Notes under the pieces: model-generated
Told to the model about the DNA's origin: nothing
The model's database searches: none
What the model saw: the letters and a program-made list of their open reading frames with translations, nothing else
Translations under genes and position numbers: made by a program
DNA from: UBA1941 sp046329555
Lineage (GTDB): Bacteria > Bacteroidota > Bacteroidia > Chitinophagales > LD1
NCBI GenBank assembly: GCA_046329555.1
Contig: JAXLUK010000001.1
Span: 930,001-994,000, forward strand
Length of the DNA: 64,000 nucleotides
Direction: 5' to 3'
In this document: piece after piece, positions 18,047 through 28,105 of the stretch
Position numbering within the stretch: the first letter of the stretch is position 1
Layout: every line of letters begins with the position of its first letter

Positions 18047-21000
18047 TTGAAGAAATACCTACTCCTGCTTGGGTTAATTAGTGCTCATGTATTTACGCGG
18101 GCTCAAAACCCTGTGCTTCAGAAATGGGGTACTTATCTTGGAGGCCTATCCAGAGAAAACGTAACAGCAGTTCAGGTTGATAAAAACGGGAACCTCTATG
18201 TTACCGGTAACACCACGAGCCCGACGGGCATAGCTTCTTCGGGTGCGTATCAACAGTTTTATTCCGGAGGCAGCGACGGTTTTATTTTCAAATTCAACAA
18301 AAACGGTCAGCGGCTATGGTCCACCTATTATGGTGGCCCTGACGACGACTACATATATGGTTGCGCAGTAGATACTTTTGGGAATGTTTTTATCAGCGGC
18401 ACTACACACAGCAGCAGCGGCATAGCCTTTAACGGCTATAAAAACACTATAAATAGTTTTCCTTCTCAAAACTACGGAACCGATGCATTTCTGGTAAAGT
18501 TCAATGCAGCAGGTATCAGACAATGGGGCACTTATTTAGGAAGCATTGTTCAGGAAGAAGATTTATTGAACGGTACTTATTACTATTCGGAAAATCAGGA
18601 TTATGGTTTTGGATGCGCCACTGACTTATCGGGCAATGTAGTTATTGTAGGCAGGCATCCATTTACTGACAGCTTATGTTATGATGCTCTGGGCCAGGTG
18701 ACACCTTGTCAAAACACCTTGGTTTCCACCCCCGGAGCGTTAAAGGTTCAACCCGACAATTTTAGCGCTGACAATGCCTTTGCCGTAAAGTTTTCAGGAG
18801 CAGGTACGCGTTTGTGGGGAACCTATTTGGGCGCTGTGGAACCCAATCCGACGATTTTCTCCCCAACCAATAATTTTGTGTATTGTGCCATAGACCGAGC
18901 CGGTAATGTTTATGTGTCGGCACAAGCTGATAGTAGTGATGCAGCAAATCTGGGTGTCAACGGTTATTTAAATACGGCACCATCCAGGCTCAACATATGG
19001 TTAGCGAAAGTTAACGATAACGGCAACACACTACTTTGGTCAACGTACTATGGTGGATATGGAGATGAATGTGCCAATGGATTAGCAACTGATAGCGCAG
19101 GAAACATTTTTCTTACAGGTACCACTTCCACCACAAACAACGGCTATCCCATTGCCACGCCCGGAGCATTTGTCAGTAGCTGGCATTCTTACGGACCGGT
19201 ACCTTTTCTCGTAAAATTCAAACCTAATGGTTCACGGGTTTGGGGCACCTTTTTGCAAGCAGATGGTGGCCAGAGTTATGCCGGCGGGTGCGCTGCGGAT
19301 GCAACAGGCCATGTGTACGCGACCAGCTATTTACAATCGGTATCTGGCTCCTCATTTCCCCTTAACACTTTCTGCGGAGATGATTGGGTGCCGCAGGGTT
19401 TCGGCCTATCCAAGTTTGATGGTGCAGGAAAGCGGATTTGGTCTGATCTGCGGGGAACGTTGAATACATCGGCGCCAGTATGCGCCACCGATAATGACGG
19501 GCGATTTTTTTATTGGGGATTGACTACCGATATTACGGCGCATCCGATTGCGCTAAATGCTTATCAGGCAGCAGTTGCAGGAAATGACGACGGAGCGGTG
19601 TTGTGCTTCACCGACACGGCCATCTATGATACCGTTTGTGGGTTTGTTTTCCGGGATGCCAATACCAATAGTGTCATGGATAATGGAGAGGGTTATTTAC
19701 CTAGTATTAACGTCTCTGCATCGATTCATCAACAAACTTTTTCTGCTTTGACGGATTCCAATGGTTTTTTCCGCATTCTAGTACCAGGATGGCATCCAAC
19801 AGGGGGATGCCGTCAACCCTTGCGCATTTCAACGTCTCCGGTTCAGGTTATTACCTGGCCACTATCAGGCGAATATGATTTAACCTCACCACAAAATGGC
19901 TGCCAGTACCATTTTGGTATTGCCGATGCACTTGAGGTTAGCGGAAAACTTTATTACGATACCAATCATGATGGCATTGACAATTCAGAACCCGGAATAT
20001 TCAACTCGGTCTCATTCAATAATTCCGTTCAAGCATTTAGTAATGGGGATGGGAAATACCGGACATTATTACCAAGCGGAACATACACTGAATTGTTTGC
20101 TGCTAGCGGGATTTACAACAATGCCGTTTCAAATCCGTCATCCTACCTCATAAATACTTCAACTACTTCATGGAGCCAGAGAAATTTCGGGGTTTATTTC
20201 AATACCAACTTAATTAACAGCGCTGTGGTAATTTGGCAACAAGGAGCGCCACCCGTGCCAGGCCACTACTATGAATTAGCCGTGAAGGTGACCAACGCCG
20301 GCAGCCTGCCCTGTTCAAATGAGGTCACTTTTCATTACGACTCGATGTTTACCTTTCAAGGAAACATTTCAGGAGGAGTTATAGACTATGCCGCTCACAC
20401 CATTACCTGGCTTACCGACACCATGGCGCCCGGATCTTTTTCAACTTTTCAGCTACCGTTTTTAGTGTCCTCTGGCGCCGTGCCGGGAAGCATCACCCAC
20501 AACTGGGTAACTGTAAACCCCTCCACACAGCCCGATGTTGACACTGCCGATAACATCGCTAATTATTATTGCTCTGTTATGGCTTCCTACGACCCCAATT
20601 TTAAAATTTCGCTAACCAACACCGATACCCCCAACGTTCATCTAGCCCGTCTTTGGAGTAATGGCCATGATTTCATACAATATGAAGTACATTTCCAAAA
20701 TACCGGAAATTTCAAGGCGGAAAACGTGGTGGTCCTAGATACGCTGTCTCAACAACTTGATGTTTCCACCTTACAAATAATTAGCACCAGCCACAGTTGC
20801 GACATTGAGCTCAGCGGTAACGTCCTGAGTTTTCGGTTTCCCAATATTGATTTGACTCCGGTCAGTGTAAGCGATTCATTGAGTACCGGCTTTGTCATTT
20901 TTAAAATTAAACCTACCTATTATTCTTTACCCGGCGCCCGAATAGACAACCGGGCCGCCATCTATTTCGACTTTAATCATGCCGTATTTACACCCACTAA

Positions 21001-24000
21001 CGAGGTTCGGCTTAAAGGCGATACGGCGTGCCGTCAAAGTATTTGGAAAAATATATACGTCAGCACATGTTTGCCGTTCCATCATATTTTTAAAGGTGAC
21101 ACGTTAACAACCTTTGGCATCTATTACGATACGCTACAATCCATTACTGGTTGCGACTCTATAGTTGCTTTGCATTTAGTAAGAAAACCACCCATTGAGA
21201 ACCACATTTATTTAAACCTGTGCGCTTTTGGCAATTACATTTTTTACGGAGATACGATCAGGGCCAAGGGCGTATTTTATGGCGACACCCTCCAGAATGC
21301 CATCGGCTGTGATTCTATTGACGTATTGCATGTAACTAGTAACAGTCTGTTTTCTAATCGATATGTATATAGTTGTGACTCAGCATCGCTCTTTGAAGGC
21401 GACACCTTAAAGGGGTATGGCCTGCACATCCTTCATCGCACCAGCACAGGAGGCTGCGACTCCTTACTTTATGTGTGGCTGTTAACTGGCGGAACAAAAT
21501 ATGGTACTGTGAATGTATTACGCTGTTCACCAGATACTATAGTGTTCGGAGGTCAACTGCTGTACCAGGCTGGAACCTATTATGATACGATTCGCGGAAC
21601 GCAGCTTGGTGAATGCGATTCTATCACTACGCTTCATTTGATGTATGGGAACTTTTCCACTGTGACCTATATTGATGGTTATTTATGCGGTTCATATTAT
21701 ATTTTCGGTGGAGATACCCTATGGCATTCTGGTTCGTATACCGATACCCTAGTTGGCGCTGCAGGCTGTGACTCCATTATCCACCTGTCGTTATACAATA
21801 ATTATCTTACCAATAACCAAATTACGTATTGTCACACAGGTAAATTTCTTTACCGCGGTCATTATTACAACTACTGGGAACGTGATTATGACACACTGAT
21901 TGCGCGAAATGGCTGCGATTCTATCATAATCACGCAATTCGTCCGCAATGTGCCTTTTCAAGAGATAGAAAATAGCATCCAATGCCAGCTAGGTAGCTAT
22001 GTGTTCCGGGGTCGCACTTTCAATCTTGCCCATGAATTCATTCCACCTTCACACTATATTTATCTTTACGACACCCTACATCTTGCTGCAGGTTGTGATT
22101 CGGTAGTTGTTGCCAAAATTTTTCTTGATTTTCCAATAGCCATCTACCATGAATACCTGCCACCTTGCAGGAACGCAGGAACGCTCTACTCTTTCCCGGA
22201 TACAGGCAGTGCAAATTATCATGTCTACCATACCCCCGCTGGTTGCGACTCCGTTATCTATGTTGATTTTTATACTACACCAACCAACCAAACCTTACAT
22301 GTTTGTACAGGTGATAGCCTCTATTGGCATCACCAGTGGCGTTTTCCCGGAAAACATTATGTCGACCATTTTTCATCCACCTGTGGCGTTGATTCAGTGG
22401 TAAATGTGGTTGTTGATTCCGGAAGTAATCAATATGAATGGAGAGATCGGTTTATTTGTGAGGGTGACACCCTGATGGTAAAAGACCGCATCATTAATTC
22501 GGAAGGGTATTATATAGATACAATCGGAATGGGATGCTACGCCTTGTTCGTTCATAACCAGGTGAGTTTTTATCCCGGCGCTCATGGTAGTTTTTCTACC
22601 TATGACTATTTAAACGGCTTTGGCGGTTCAACTCCTCATGGATATATTATTCCCCCCGCGCAGTTTAAAGACACTTTCCTTTCGGTTTGTCATGATACCC
22701 CAGTTGTTCAAACCATAATTTATAATACCTATGCCGATGCGTATTTTGATTCAGTAGTCTACCCTAACTGTTCGTCTAAAGGTCTTATTCGCCTTGTAAC
22801 TGCAGGTGACAATAGGTACCATATCCTCTGGAATACAGGTGATACCGCTCATCTATTGACCAATCTTGAATCGGGAGGCTACTGGGTGAACATTTATGAT
22901 AGCCTCGGTCATCTGATTACTACTCGGGGAATTTATCTGGGAAATGCCGCTATTCAATATCGCATTTCACCTGTCTACTGCTTTAATCAGATCGACACAG
23001 TGACCATTACAGCATCCTTCGTCAACAACCCGGCATGGCTCAAGCTCGACTCATTCACTATACCTATATACCACAACGGATCAGCTAAATTTGAGCACAT
23101 AAATCCCGGTATACATCAAGCCGTATTTCATGACGGAACAGGTTGCAACGACACCTTTTCCCTCTTCGTTCCCGGAAATGCGATTACACTAAAAAATTTG
23201 ACCCCTGCTTCCTGCTCTTCCAATATCAGTTCAAGAACATTATTGTCTTATGCTGCGTATTACGGAGCCAACGCAATTACCACAATAAATATTGATGGTG
23301 GTATGGTGGTCAGGAGTTATAACCAGTGGTTGGGAACCGATACACTGAAAGATTTGACCGCCGGGTGGCACCATTACACAGTGAAAAATACCATAGGGTG
23401 CAGCAAGGTAGATTCCTTTTTTGTGCCATCCACCTCGCCCCAGTACTTAAATGCTTCGCTGAAAGAATACGTTTCGCAACCGTGCTCACAACAAAGCATC
23501 ATCCGCGCTAATATCACTCACGGCCAGCCACCTTTTCATTACCAATGGACTGGTGGAAACACAACCGATTCTTCCACAATCCAACTTCCCGATAGCATAC
23601 ACCTTCAACTTGCTGATGCCAATGGCTGCACCGCTAGCCTTTCCCGGTTTTTTACTATTCACCAATCTGAAATTGATTCGCACCTTGTTTCCCATTGCGG
23701 CCACTATATATTCGACGGAAAGACGCTCGTCCAATCGGGATACTATTCGGATACGTTAGTGAATTATAGCGGATGTGACTCTATCGTTATACTCAACCTG
23801 GAAATCAAACAGCCATCATTCGCACAGATAGCTGCTACTTTATGCAACGGTCAACGGTACCGCTTTGCTCACCGTTGGATGACAGCAACAGGGACTTATG
23901 TAGCCAGCTATCAAAAAACTAACGGCTGCGACAGTATCATCGAACTCCATTTGCAATTCGATACCATCCCTAAACCGGTAATTTTTTTCACCGCTGGTCG

Positions 24001-24421
24001 CTTATCTACTTCCGGAATTTATCAAGCTTATCAATGGCTGCTGAACGGACAGGCTATACCGCATGCAGACTCCATCAATTATACGCCAGTCTCAGGGGGT
24101 AGTTATAAACTGATAGTTTTCAATGCTAACGGTTGCTCCGATACTTCCGCTAACTTTTCAGTAACAGATATTCCTTCCGTTTCAACTTCATCTATCGCAG
24201 TATATCCAAATCCTAATGATGGCCATTTTGCAATTGAAAATGCTTTTGAACGGTATCATTTCTGGGCAATTATTGATGCTCTCGGAAGAAAAGTGGCGGA
24301 AGGAGAAATCAAATCCAACCTGCAGCATGTTGACTTGAGCTATCTTGCTAATGGCGCTTATTTTCTTGAAATCATAAACGAGCGAAAAGTTGCAAGTGAA
24401 AAGTTCGTTGTTTTAAAATAA
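18047..24421 (+). CDS. Giant T9SS-secreted repeat protein 2 (paralogue of protein 1)
   Basis: This 2124-residue paralogue of the 9365-15976 product has the same domain order: signal peptide, SBBP propeller (KWGTYLGG, LWSTYYGGPDDD), two SdrD_B-like domains (VFRDANTNSVMDNGE, LYYDTNHDGIDNSE), the SFDPN/FQNTG-type block (here ASYDPNFKIS), about ten GCDS units, SprB-like repeats (GQPPFHYQWTGGN), and a T9SS type A domain (VYPNPNDGHF). Aligned segments look roughly 60% identical in protein by eye, so the duplication is not recent. The start is a TTG at 18047, since a good signal peptide (MKKYLLLLGLISAHVFTRAQ) begins exactly there and no ATG is nearby. TATCTTTA at 18024 could be its -7 box. It is probably surface-exposed or released through the T9SS. 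Confidence 0.9.
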   Translation: MKKYLLLLGLISAHVFTRAQNPVLQKWGTYLGGLSRENVTAVQVDKNGNLYVTGNTTSPTGIASSGAYQQFYSGGSDGFIFKFNKNGQRLWSTYYGGPDDDYIYGCAVDTFGNVFISGTTHSSSGIAFNGYKNTINSFPSQNYGTDAFLVKFNAAGIRQWGTYLGSIVQEEDLLNGTYYYSENQDYGFGCATDLSGNVVIVGRHPFTDSLCYDALGQVTPCQNTLVSTPGALKVQPDNFSADNAFAVKFSGAGTRLWGTYLGAVEPNPTIFSPTNNFVYCAIDRAGNVYVSAQADSSDAANLGVNGYLNTAPSRLNIWLAKVNDNGNTLLWSTYYGGYGDECANGLATDSAGNIFLTGTTSTTNNGYPIATPGAFVSSWHSYGPVPFLVKFKPNGSRVWGTFLQADGGQSYAGGCAADATGHVYATSYLQSVSGSSFPLNTFCGDDWVPQGFGLSKFDGAGKRIWSDLRGTLNTSAPVCATDNDGRFFYWGLTTDITAHPIALNAYQAAVAGNDDGAVLCFTDTAIYDTVCGFVFRDANTNSVMDNGEGYLPSINVSASIHQQTFSALTDSNGFFRILVPGWHPTGGCRQPLRISTSPVQVITWPLSGEYDLTSPQNGCQYHFGIADALEVSGKLYYDTNHDGIDNSEPGIFNSVSFNNSVQAFSNGDGKYRTLLPSGTYTELFAASGIYNNAVSNPSSYLINTSTTSWSQRNFGVYFNTNLINSAVVIWQQGAPPVPGHYYELAVKVTNAGSLPCSNEVTFHYDSMFTFQGNISGGVIDYAAHTITWLTDTMAPGSFSTFQLPFLVSSGAVPGSITHNWVTVNPSTQPDVDTADNIANYYCSVMASYDPNFKISLTNTDTPNVHLARLWSNGHDFIQYEVHFQNTGNFKAENVVVLDTLSQQLDVSTLQIISTSHSCDIELSGNVLSFRFPNIDLTPVSVSDSLSTGFVIFKIKPTYYSLPGARIDNRAAIYFDFNHAVFTPTNEVRLKGDTACRQSIWKNIYVSTCLPFHHIFKGDTLTTFGIYYDTLQSITGCDSIVALHLVRKPPIENHIYLNLCAFGNYIFYGDTIRAKGVFYGDTLQNAIGCDSIDVLHVTSNSLFSNRYVYSCDSASLFEGDTLKGYGLHILHRTSTGGCDSLLYVWLLTGGTKYGTVNVLRCSPDTIVFGGQLLYQAGTYYDTIRGTQLGECDSITTLHLMYGNFSTVTYIDGYLCGSYYIFGGDTLWHSGSYTDTLVGAAGCDSIIHLSLYNNYLTNNQITYCHTGKFLYRGHYYNYWERDYDTLIARNGCDSIIITQFVRNVPFQEIENSIQCQLGSYVFRGRTFNLAHEFIPPSHYIYLYDTLHLAAGCDSVVVAKIFLDFPIAIYHEYLPPCRNAGTLYSFPDTGSANYHVYHTPAGCDSVIYVDFYTTPTNQTLHVCTGDSLYWHHQWRFPGKHYVDHFSSTCGVDSVVNVVVDSGSNQYEWRDRFICEGDTLMVKDRIINSEGYYIDTIGMGCYALFVHNQVSFYPGAHGSFSTYDYLNGFGGSTPHGYIIPPAQFKDTFLSVCHDTPVVQTIIYNTYADAYFDSVVYPNCSSKGLIRLVTAGDNRYHILWNTGDTAHLLTNLESGGYWVNIYDSLGHLITTRGIYLGNAAIQYRISPVYCFNQIDTVTITASFVNNPAWLKLDSFTIPIYHNGSAKFEHINPGIHQAVFHDGTGCNDTFSLFVPGNAITLKNLTPASCSSNISSRTLLSYAAYYGANAITTINIDGGMVVRSYNQWLGTDTLKDLTAGWHHYTVKNTIGCSKVDSFFVPSTSPQYLNASLKEYVSQPCSQQSIIRANITHGQPPFHYQWTGGNTTDSSTIQLPDSIHLQLADANGCTASLSRFFTIHQSEIDSHLVSHCGHYIFDGKTLVQSGYYSDTLVNYSGCDSIVILNLEIKQPSFAQIAATLCNGQRYRFAHRWMTATGTYVASYQKTNGCDSIIELHLQFDTIPKPVIFFTAGRLSTSGIYQAYQWLLNGQAIPHADSINYTPVSGGSYKLIVFNANGCSDTSANFSVTDIPSVSTSSIAVYPNPNDGHFAIENAFERYHFWAIIDALGRKVAEGEIKSNLQHVDLSYLANGAYFLEIINERKVASEKFVVLK

Positions 24422-24544
24422 TTTCTTCCGTTCCAACCATGACCGAACCACTTTGGAGATGCATATTCACCTCTGGTGCCAAAAATGAACGTATCTAAAA
24501 TTGATATCCCAACATATTCCAATTCAACCATTTCTATTTTATCA

Positions 24545-24594
24545 TTTTGGGAAGAGCATATTTGATGGGGAAGGTGAGGTTATCAAACGCGTAA
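24545..24594 (+). pseudogene. Remnant of the 3' end of a second FAD oxidoreductase gene
   Basis: Bases 24547-24582 match 17958-17993, near the end of the oxidoreductase gene, at 33 of 36 positions. In frame they read ILGRAYLMGKVRLSNA then stop, against ILGREYLMGKVMLAQGS then stop in the intact gene. No further upstream similarity is visible in 24422-24544, so the rest of that copy has been lost. The remnant overlaps the 3' end of the minus-strand retropepsin-like gene. The remainder of 24422-24544 contains nothing I recognise. Confidence 0.75.
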
Positions 24595-24999
24595 AATGGC
24601 ATAGTTGGGGTGTGCCGGATTCGCAATAAGCCGCTCATTCAAAGGGTCAATCAGCACATCCATTTCCTCCATTGGTATGGCTCCAAGTAAACAATCAGAA
24701 TTACCAGGTAAAACCAGTGCGGTGCAAACAACAGTGCGGTTTTCAAACTTTAAATGCAAAGGGCCAACCTCTGGAAAATAAACTGTTTCCCCATTGGCCA
24801 GTTGCCCCTTGCGTTCACCAACGTAGTTTAGCTGTAAAACCTCCTGAACGGCTTCATTAATACATAGTTTGTACGATCCCGAATCAACTAACATTTCAAC
24901 GGCCATACACCGAACCTCTTCCTCACCAATCCGGTGCTCCTTTGCATTGGCCATATCCAACACATTGGTGAGGATAACATTGGCTCTTACCATTCCCAT
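24583..24999 (-). CDS. Retropepsin-like (clan AA) aspartic protease
   Basis: This protein of about 138 residues resembles the single-domain clan AA aspartic protease family found in many bacteria. The catalytic motif is seen as MLVDSGSYKLCI, followed by a hydrophobic beta segment and the second conserved glycine region ending LVLPGNSDCLLGAIPMEEMDVLID. Such proteins work as dimers like retroviral proteases; substrates of the bacterial ones are mostly unknown. The open frame extends to 25119, but the extra 40 residues are Cys/Tyr-rich and unlike the family, so I prefer ATG 24999 (or 24993). It stands alone, convergent with the second giant gene and divergent from the C45 hydrolase gene. Confidence 0.7.
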   Translation of the reverse strand: MGMVRANVILTNVLDMANAKEHRIGEEEVRCMAVEMLVDSGSYKLCINEAVQEVLQLNYVGERKGQLANGETVYFPEVGPLHLKFENRTVVCTALVLPGNSDCLLGAIPMEEMDVLIDPLNERLIANPAHPNYAILRV

Positions 25000-25130
25000 A
25001 AAATAGTTTTTAGATGAGCAGTAATAATATGGGTCCGGATTTGATGGTTCATATATGCGCCACGTTTTTCGCATCATGTAACAGCAATTATTGAATAATA
25101 ACGAGTACTCCTTAGACATACGGAATATAC

Positions 25131-25138
25131 TAATTTCG
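25131..25138 (+). promoter_or_regulatory. Putative -7 box (TAATTTCG) before the C45 hydrolase
   Basis: TAATTTCG differs from the Bacteroidota -7 consensus at one position and ends seven bases before the ATG at 25146, implying a very short 5' leader. I see no convincing -33 element. Confidence 0.4.
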
Positions 25139-25145
25139 CCCGGGT

Positions 25146-26819
25146 ATGAAACGCCTGTTACGCGCTATTTTTTTTGTGGTGGTGGTGATGTTTGTGGTTG
25201 TCGCCGCCTTCGTGCTGTACATACAATATGCGCTGGCGCCATCTGTGCCAGTCACCAATAAAGACGAACTGATTATCGGCAAACCGGTGGTGCTTGGCAA
25301 CAACTTCTACACCCTCAACAATTGCTGGCTGCGAAAAAGCAATTCCGGTTTGTGGGAAGAATATATTGAGGGCGCGCCATTCGAACGCGGTGTAATTGCC
25401 GGAAAACTTGGCGAGGCGCTAATGCGCAAACAGGAAGACGCCTTTGTAGAGCAAATTCACCGATTAGTTCCTAATAACCACTACCTCTCTTTTCTCCGGT
25501 ATTTTACCCGGTTTTTCAACAGGCATCTCGAAGAAAACGTTCCGCTGGAATACCGTCAGGAAATTTATGGCGAATCGCTATCAGCACCGCATGAATACGA
25601 TTTTTTAGGCACACCGTACGATCGTATGCTGAACTACCATGCCGCGCACGATATCGGCCATGCCCTGCAAAGCCTGGCGCTGGTGGGCTGCACCTCATTT
25701 GCCGCATGGGATGAGCGCACTACCGATTCTACTTTAATCATCGGTCGGAATTTTGATTTCTACGCCGGCGATAAATTTGCTGAAGATAAACTCGTGCTTT
25801 TTGTAAAACCCGATTCCGGCCATGCCTTTGCCATGGTGACATGGGGCGGATTTTTAGGAGCCGTTTCGGGAATGAATGTAAACGGACTCACCGTTACGAT
25901 GAATGCGGCTAAAAGCGATATTCCTACGGCATCAGCTACGCCAATTTCTATTTTAGGAAGAGAAATCCTGCAATATGCCTCCACTATTGATGAGGCGTAC
26001 GCCATCGCCAGTAAACGTAAAACGTTTGTATCGGAAACCTTGCTGATTGGTTCAGCCAAAGAACATCAATCGGCTTTGATTGAAAAATCACCAACCAAAA
26101 CGGCCTTGCTGCGCACTAAAGAAAATTATCAGTTGTGCGCCAATCACTACCAAAGCGACACCTTTAAAAACAGCGCCAGTAATCTCGACAATATCAAAAA
26201 CTCCGCTTCCAGCTACCGCTTCAAACGGTTGGAAGAACTGATGGCAGCAAACCCTAAATTAGACTACCGCCTAGCCGCAGAAATACTGCGCGACCAGCGC
26301 GGCTGGCACAATAAAAACATTGGCATCGGAAACGAAAAAGCCATGAACCAACTGATTGGCCATCACGCGGTCATTTTTCAACCCGAAAAATTACGCATGT
26401 GGGTATCCACTGCCCCTTTCCAATTAGGGCCATTTGAATGTTACGATTTGAAGAAAATCTTCTCCACCAAATTATCCGATAATCAAGAAATCAGAGACAC
26501 CGCATTAACCATCGCGGCCGACACCTTTTTAAACACCAGCGAATGGCAACGGTTTCTTCAATTCAAACAACTGCGCGAAACGATTAAAGAAGCCATAGCA
26601 GCAAAGAAACACCTGCCTAACGAAGAACTCGTGATGCTGCAATTGGTAAATGCTAATCCGGAAAGTTTTGAAAGTTATTATTGGTGCGGAAGATACTGCC
26701 AGGCTGTTGATCAGAAAAAATTAGCGGCTATCTGGTATAGAAAAGCTCTGGAAAAAGAAGTCAACGCTTTGTCGGAAGTCAATGCCATTCGCGAACGTAT
26801 TTCAGCTTGTGAACCATGA
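25146..26819 (+). CDS. C45-family autoproteolytic acyltransferase/hydrolase (Ntn hydrolase)
   Basis: This 557-residue protein has an N-terminal membrane anchor or signal (about residues 6-28). It then follows the pattern of the peptidase C45 / acyl-CoA:6-aminopenicillanate acyltransferase family: YIEGAPFERGVIAGKL near residues 73-88, and the predicted autoprocessing Cys182 in LVGCTSFAAWDE followed by IGRNFDF. In this family the Cys becomes the N-terminal nucleophile after self-cleavage and hydrolyses or transfers an acyl group on an amide. The C-terminal 60 residues are helical and TPR-like (YRKALEKEV). Its stop overlaps the start of pabB by 4 bp (ATGA), so the two are co-translated. The natural substrate is unknown. 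Confidence 0.8.
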   Translation: MKRLLRAIFFVVVVMFVVVAAFVLYIQYALAPSVPVTNKDELIIGKPVVLGNNFYTLNNCWLRKSNSGLWEEYIEGAPFERGVIAGKLGEALMRKQEDAFVEQIHRLVPNNHYLSFLRYFTRFFNRHLEENVPLEYRQEIYGESLSAPHEYDFLGTPYDRMLNYHAAHDIGHALQSLALVGCTSFAAWDERTTDSTLIIGRNFDFYAGDKFAEDKLVLFVKPDSGHAFAMVTWGGFLGAVSGMNVNGLTVTMNAAKSDIPTASATPISILGREILQYASTIDEAYAIASKRKTFVSETLLIGSAKEHQSALIEKSPTKTALLRTKENYQLCANHYQSDTFKNSASNLDNIKNSASSYRFKRLEELMAANPKLDYRLAAEILRDQRGWHNKNIGIGNEKAMNQLIGHHAVIFQPEKLRMWVSTAPFQLGPFECYDLKKIFSTKLSDNQEIRDTALTIAADTFLNTSEWQRFLQFKQLRETIKEAIAAKKHLPNEELVMLQLVNANPESFESYYWCGRYCQAVDQKKLAAIWYRKALEKEVNALSEVNAIRERISACEP

Positions 26820-28099
26820 GTGAATCCACCTCATTTATTGTTGCAGATGTTGCTAACTTTAAGCGAAAAGCATTGGCCTGGGCCAATCAGTTTCGTGTTT
26901 GCGCCTTGTTGGATGCTAACCAATACACCAGCGACCCCTATAGTGAATTGGAATGGATACTGGCGGTTGATGTTATTGAAGAATGTGCAGCCGACAAAGA
27001 CAGCTTTAATGAACTCCACCATTTTCTGCAACGGCAAACAGCGCCCGTTTTCGGTTATTTTTCCTACGATATCAAAAACCAGATTGAAGCACTTCAGTCG
27101 AAACCCGCATCTGGCATAGCATTTCCAGACCTGTATTGGTTCAGACCGCGTTATCAAATCACCATCAACAAAAACGAGGTTACCATCAACAGAAATTATC
27201 CGGAAACATTTGATCTGCGTCAACAAATTGAACAGTTTCCCATACCCGAAGCCACGTCTTCCGGTAATATCTTGTTATCGCCGCGAACATCGAGGGAAAA
27301 ATATCTGCAACAAGTAGAAAACCTGCGCGAAAAAATTGCGGCTGGCGATTTTTACGAAATCAATTATTGCTGTGAATTTTTCTGTGAAGGCCAATCCATT
27401 TCACCATTAGCTGTTTTCGAAAAGTTGAACAATAATGCCCGCGCACCATTTGGCGTATTCTTCAAATGGAATCAACAATATCTGTTGTGCGCCAGTCCGG
27501 AACGTTTTCTGAAAAAGAAAAATCAGCAAGTCATTTCACAACCGATCAAAGGCACGGCAAAAATCAGCAGCGATAAGGAAGAAAACGAAAGCTTGAAAAA
27601 GCAGTTACAACACGATGAAAAAGAACGGTCAGAAAATGTGATGATTGTGGATTTAGTGCGCAACGATTTGGCACGAATCGCCATTCCGGGAACTGTGGAA
27701 GTGCCTGAGTTGTTTGGTGTGTACCAATTTAATACAGTTCATCAGATGATTTCAACCGTAACGGCCACCATGGATGCTGCGTTTCGATTAGTAGATGTGA
27801 TCCGCGCGGCCTTCCCTATGGGTAGCATGACGGGTGCACCAAAAGTGGCGGCCATGCAGCAAATTGACGCCATGGAAGACCAGCCCCGGGGAATCTACTC
27901 GGGCAGCTTCGGCTACATCACACCCGAAGGTGATTTTGATCTGAACGTCATTATCCGGTCTATTTTATACAATGCCCAAAAACCTTATTTGAGTGTATTG
28001 GCCGGAGGCGCCATCACCTACGATTCGGTGCCGGAAAAGGAATTCGAGGAGATTCAACTAAAAATTAATGCGCTTCGCCAGGCGCTGCAACAAGAGTAA
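26816..28099 (+). CDS. pabB: Aminodeoxychorismate synthase component I
   Basis: This is a 427-residue chorismate-utilising enzyme of the TrpE/PabB family. The catalytic block reads SQPIKGTAKIS with Lys245; PabB has PIKGT, where the lysine attacks chorismate, while anthranilate synthase normally has PIAGT, so I call PabB. Further family motifs are MIVDLVRNDLARI, FPMGSMTGAPK and YSGSFGYI. With PabA it makes 4-amino-4-deoxychorismate for folate. The gene overlaps the C45 hydrolase gene by 4 bp and is followed after six bases by acylphosphatase. PabA and PabC are not in the window. Confidence 0.88.
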   Translation: MSESTSFIVADVANFKRKALAWANQFRVCALLDANQYTSDPYSELEWILAVDVIEECAADKDSFNELHHFLQRQTAPVFGYFSYDIKNQIEALQSKPASGIAFPDLYWFRPRYQITINKNEVTINRNYPETFDLRQQIEQFPIPEATSSGNILLSPRTSREKYLQQVENLREKIAAGDFYEINYCCEFFCEGQSISPLAVFEKLNNNARAPFGVFFKWNQQYLLCASPERFLKKKNQQVISQPIKGTAKISSDKEENESLKKQLQHDEKERSENVMIVDLVRNDLARIAIPGTVEVPELFGVYQFNTVHQMISTVTATMDAAFRLVDVIRAAFPMGSMTGAPKVAAMQQIDAMEDQPRGIYSGSFGYITPEGDFDLNVIIRSILYNAQKPYLSVLAGGAITYDSVPEKEFEEIQLKINALRQALQQE

Positions 28100-28105
28100 G
28101 CCATC

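Noticed and set aside
24997..25119. Longer start of the retropepsin-like protein
   Set aside because: The extra 40 residues are Cys/Tyr-rich and do not resemble the family; the domain begins near the ATG at 24999.
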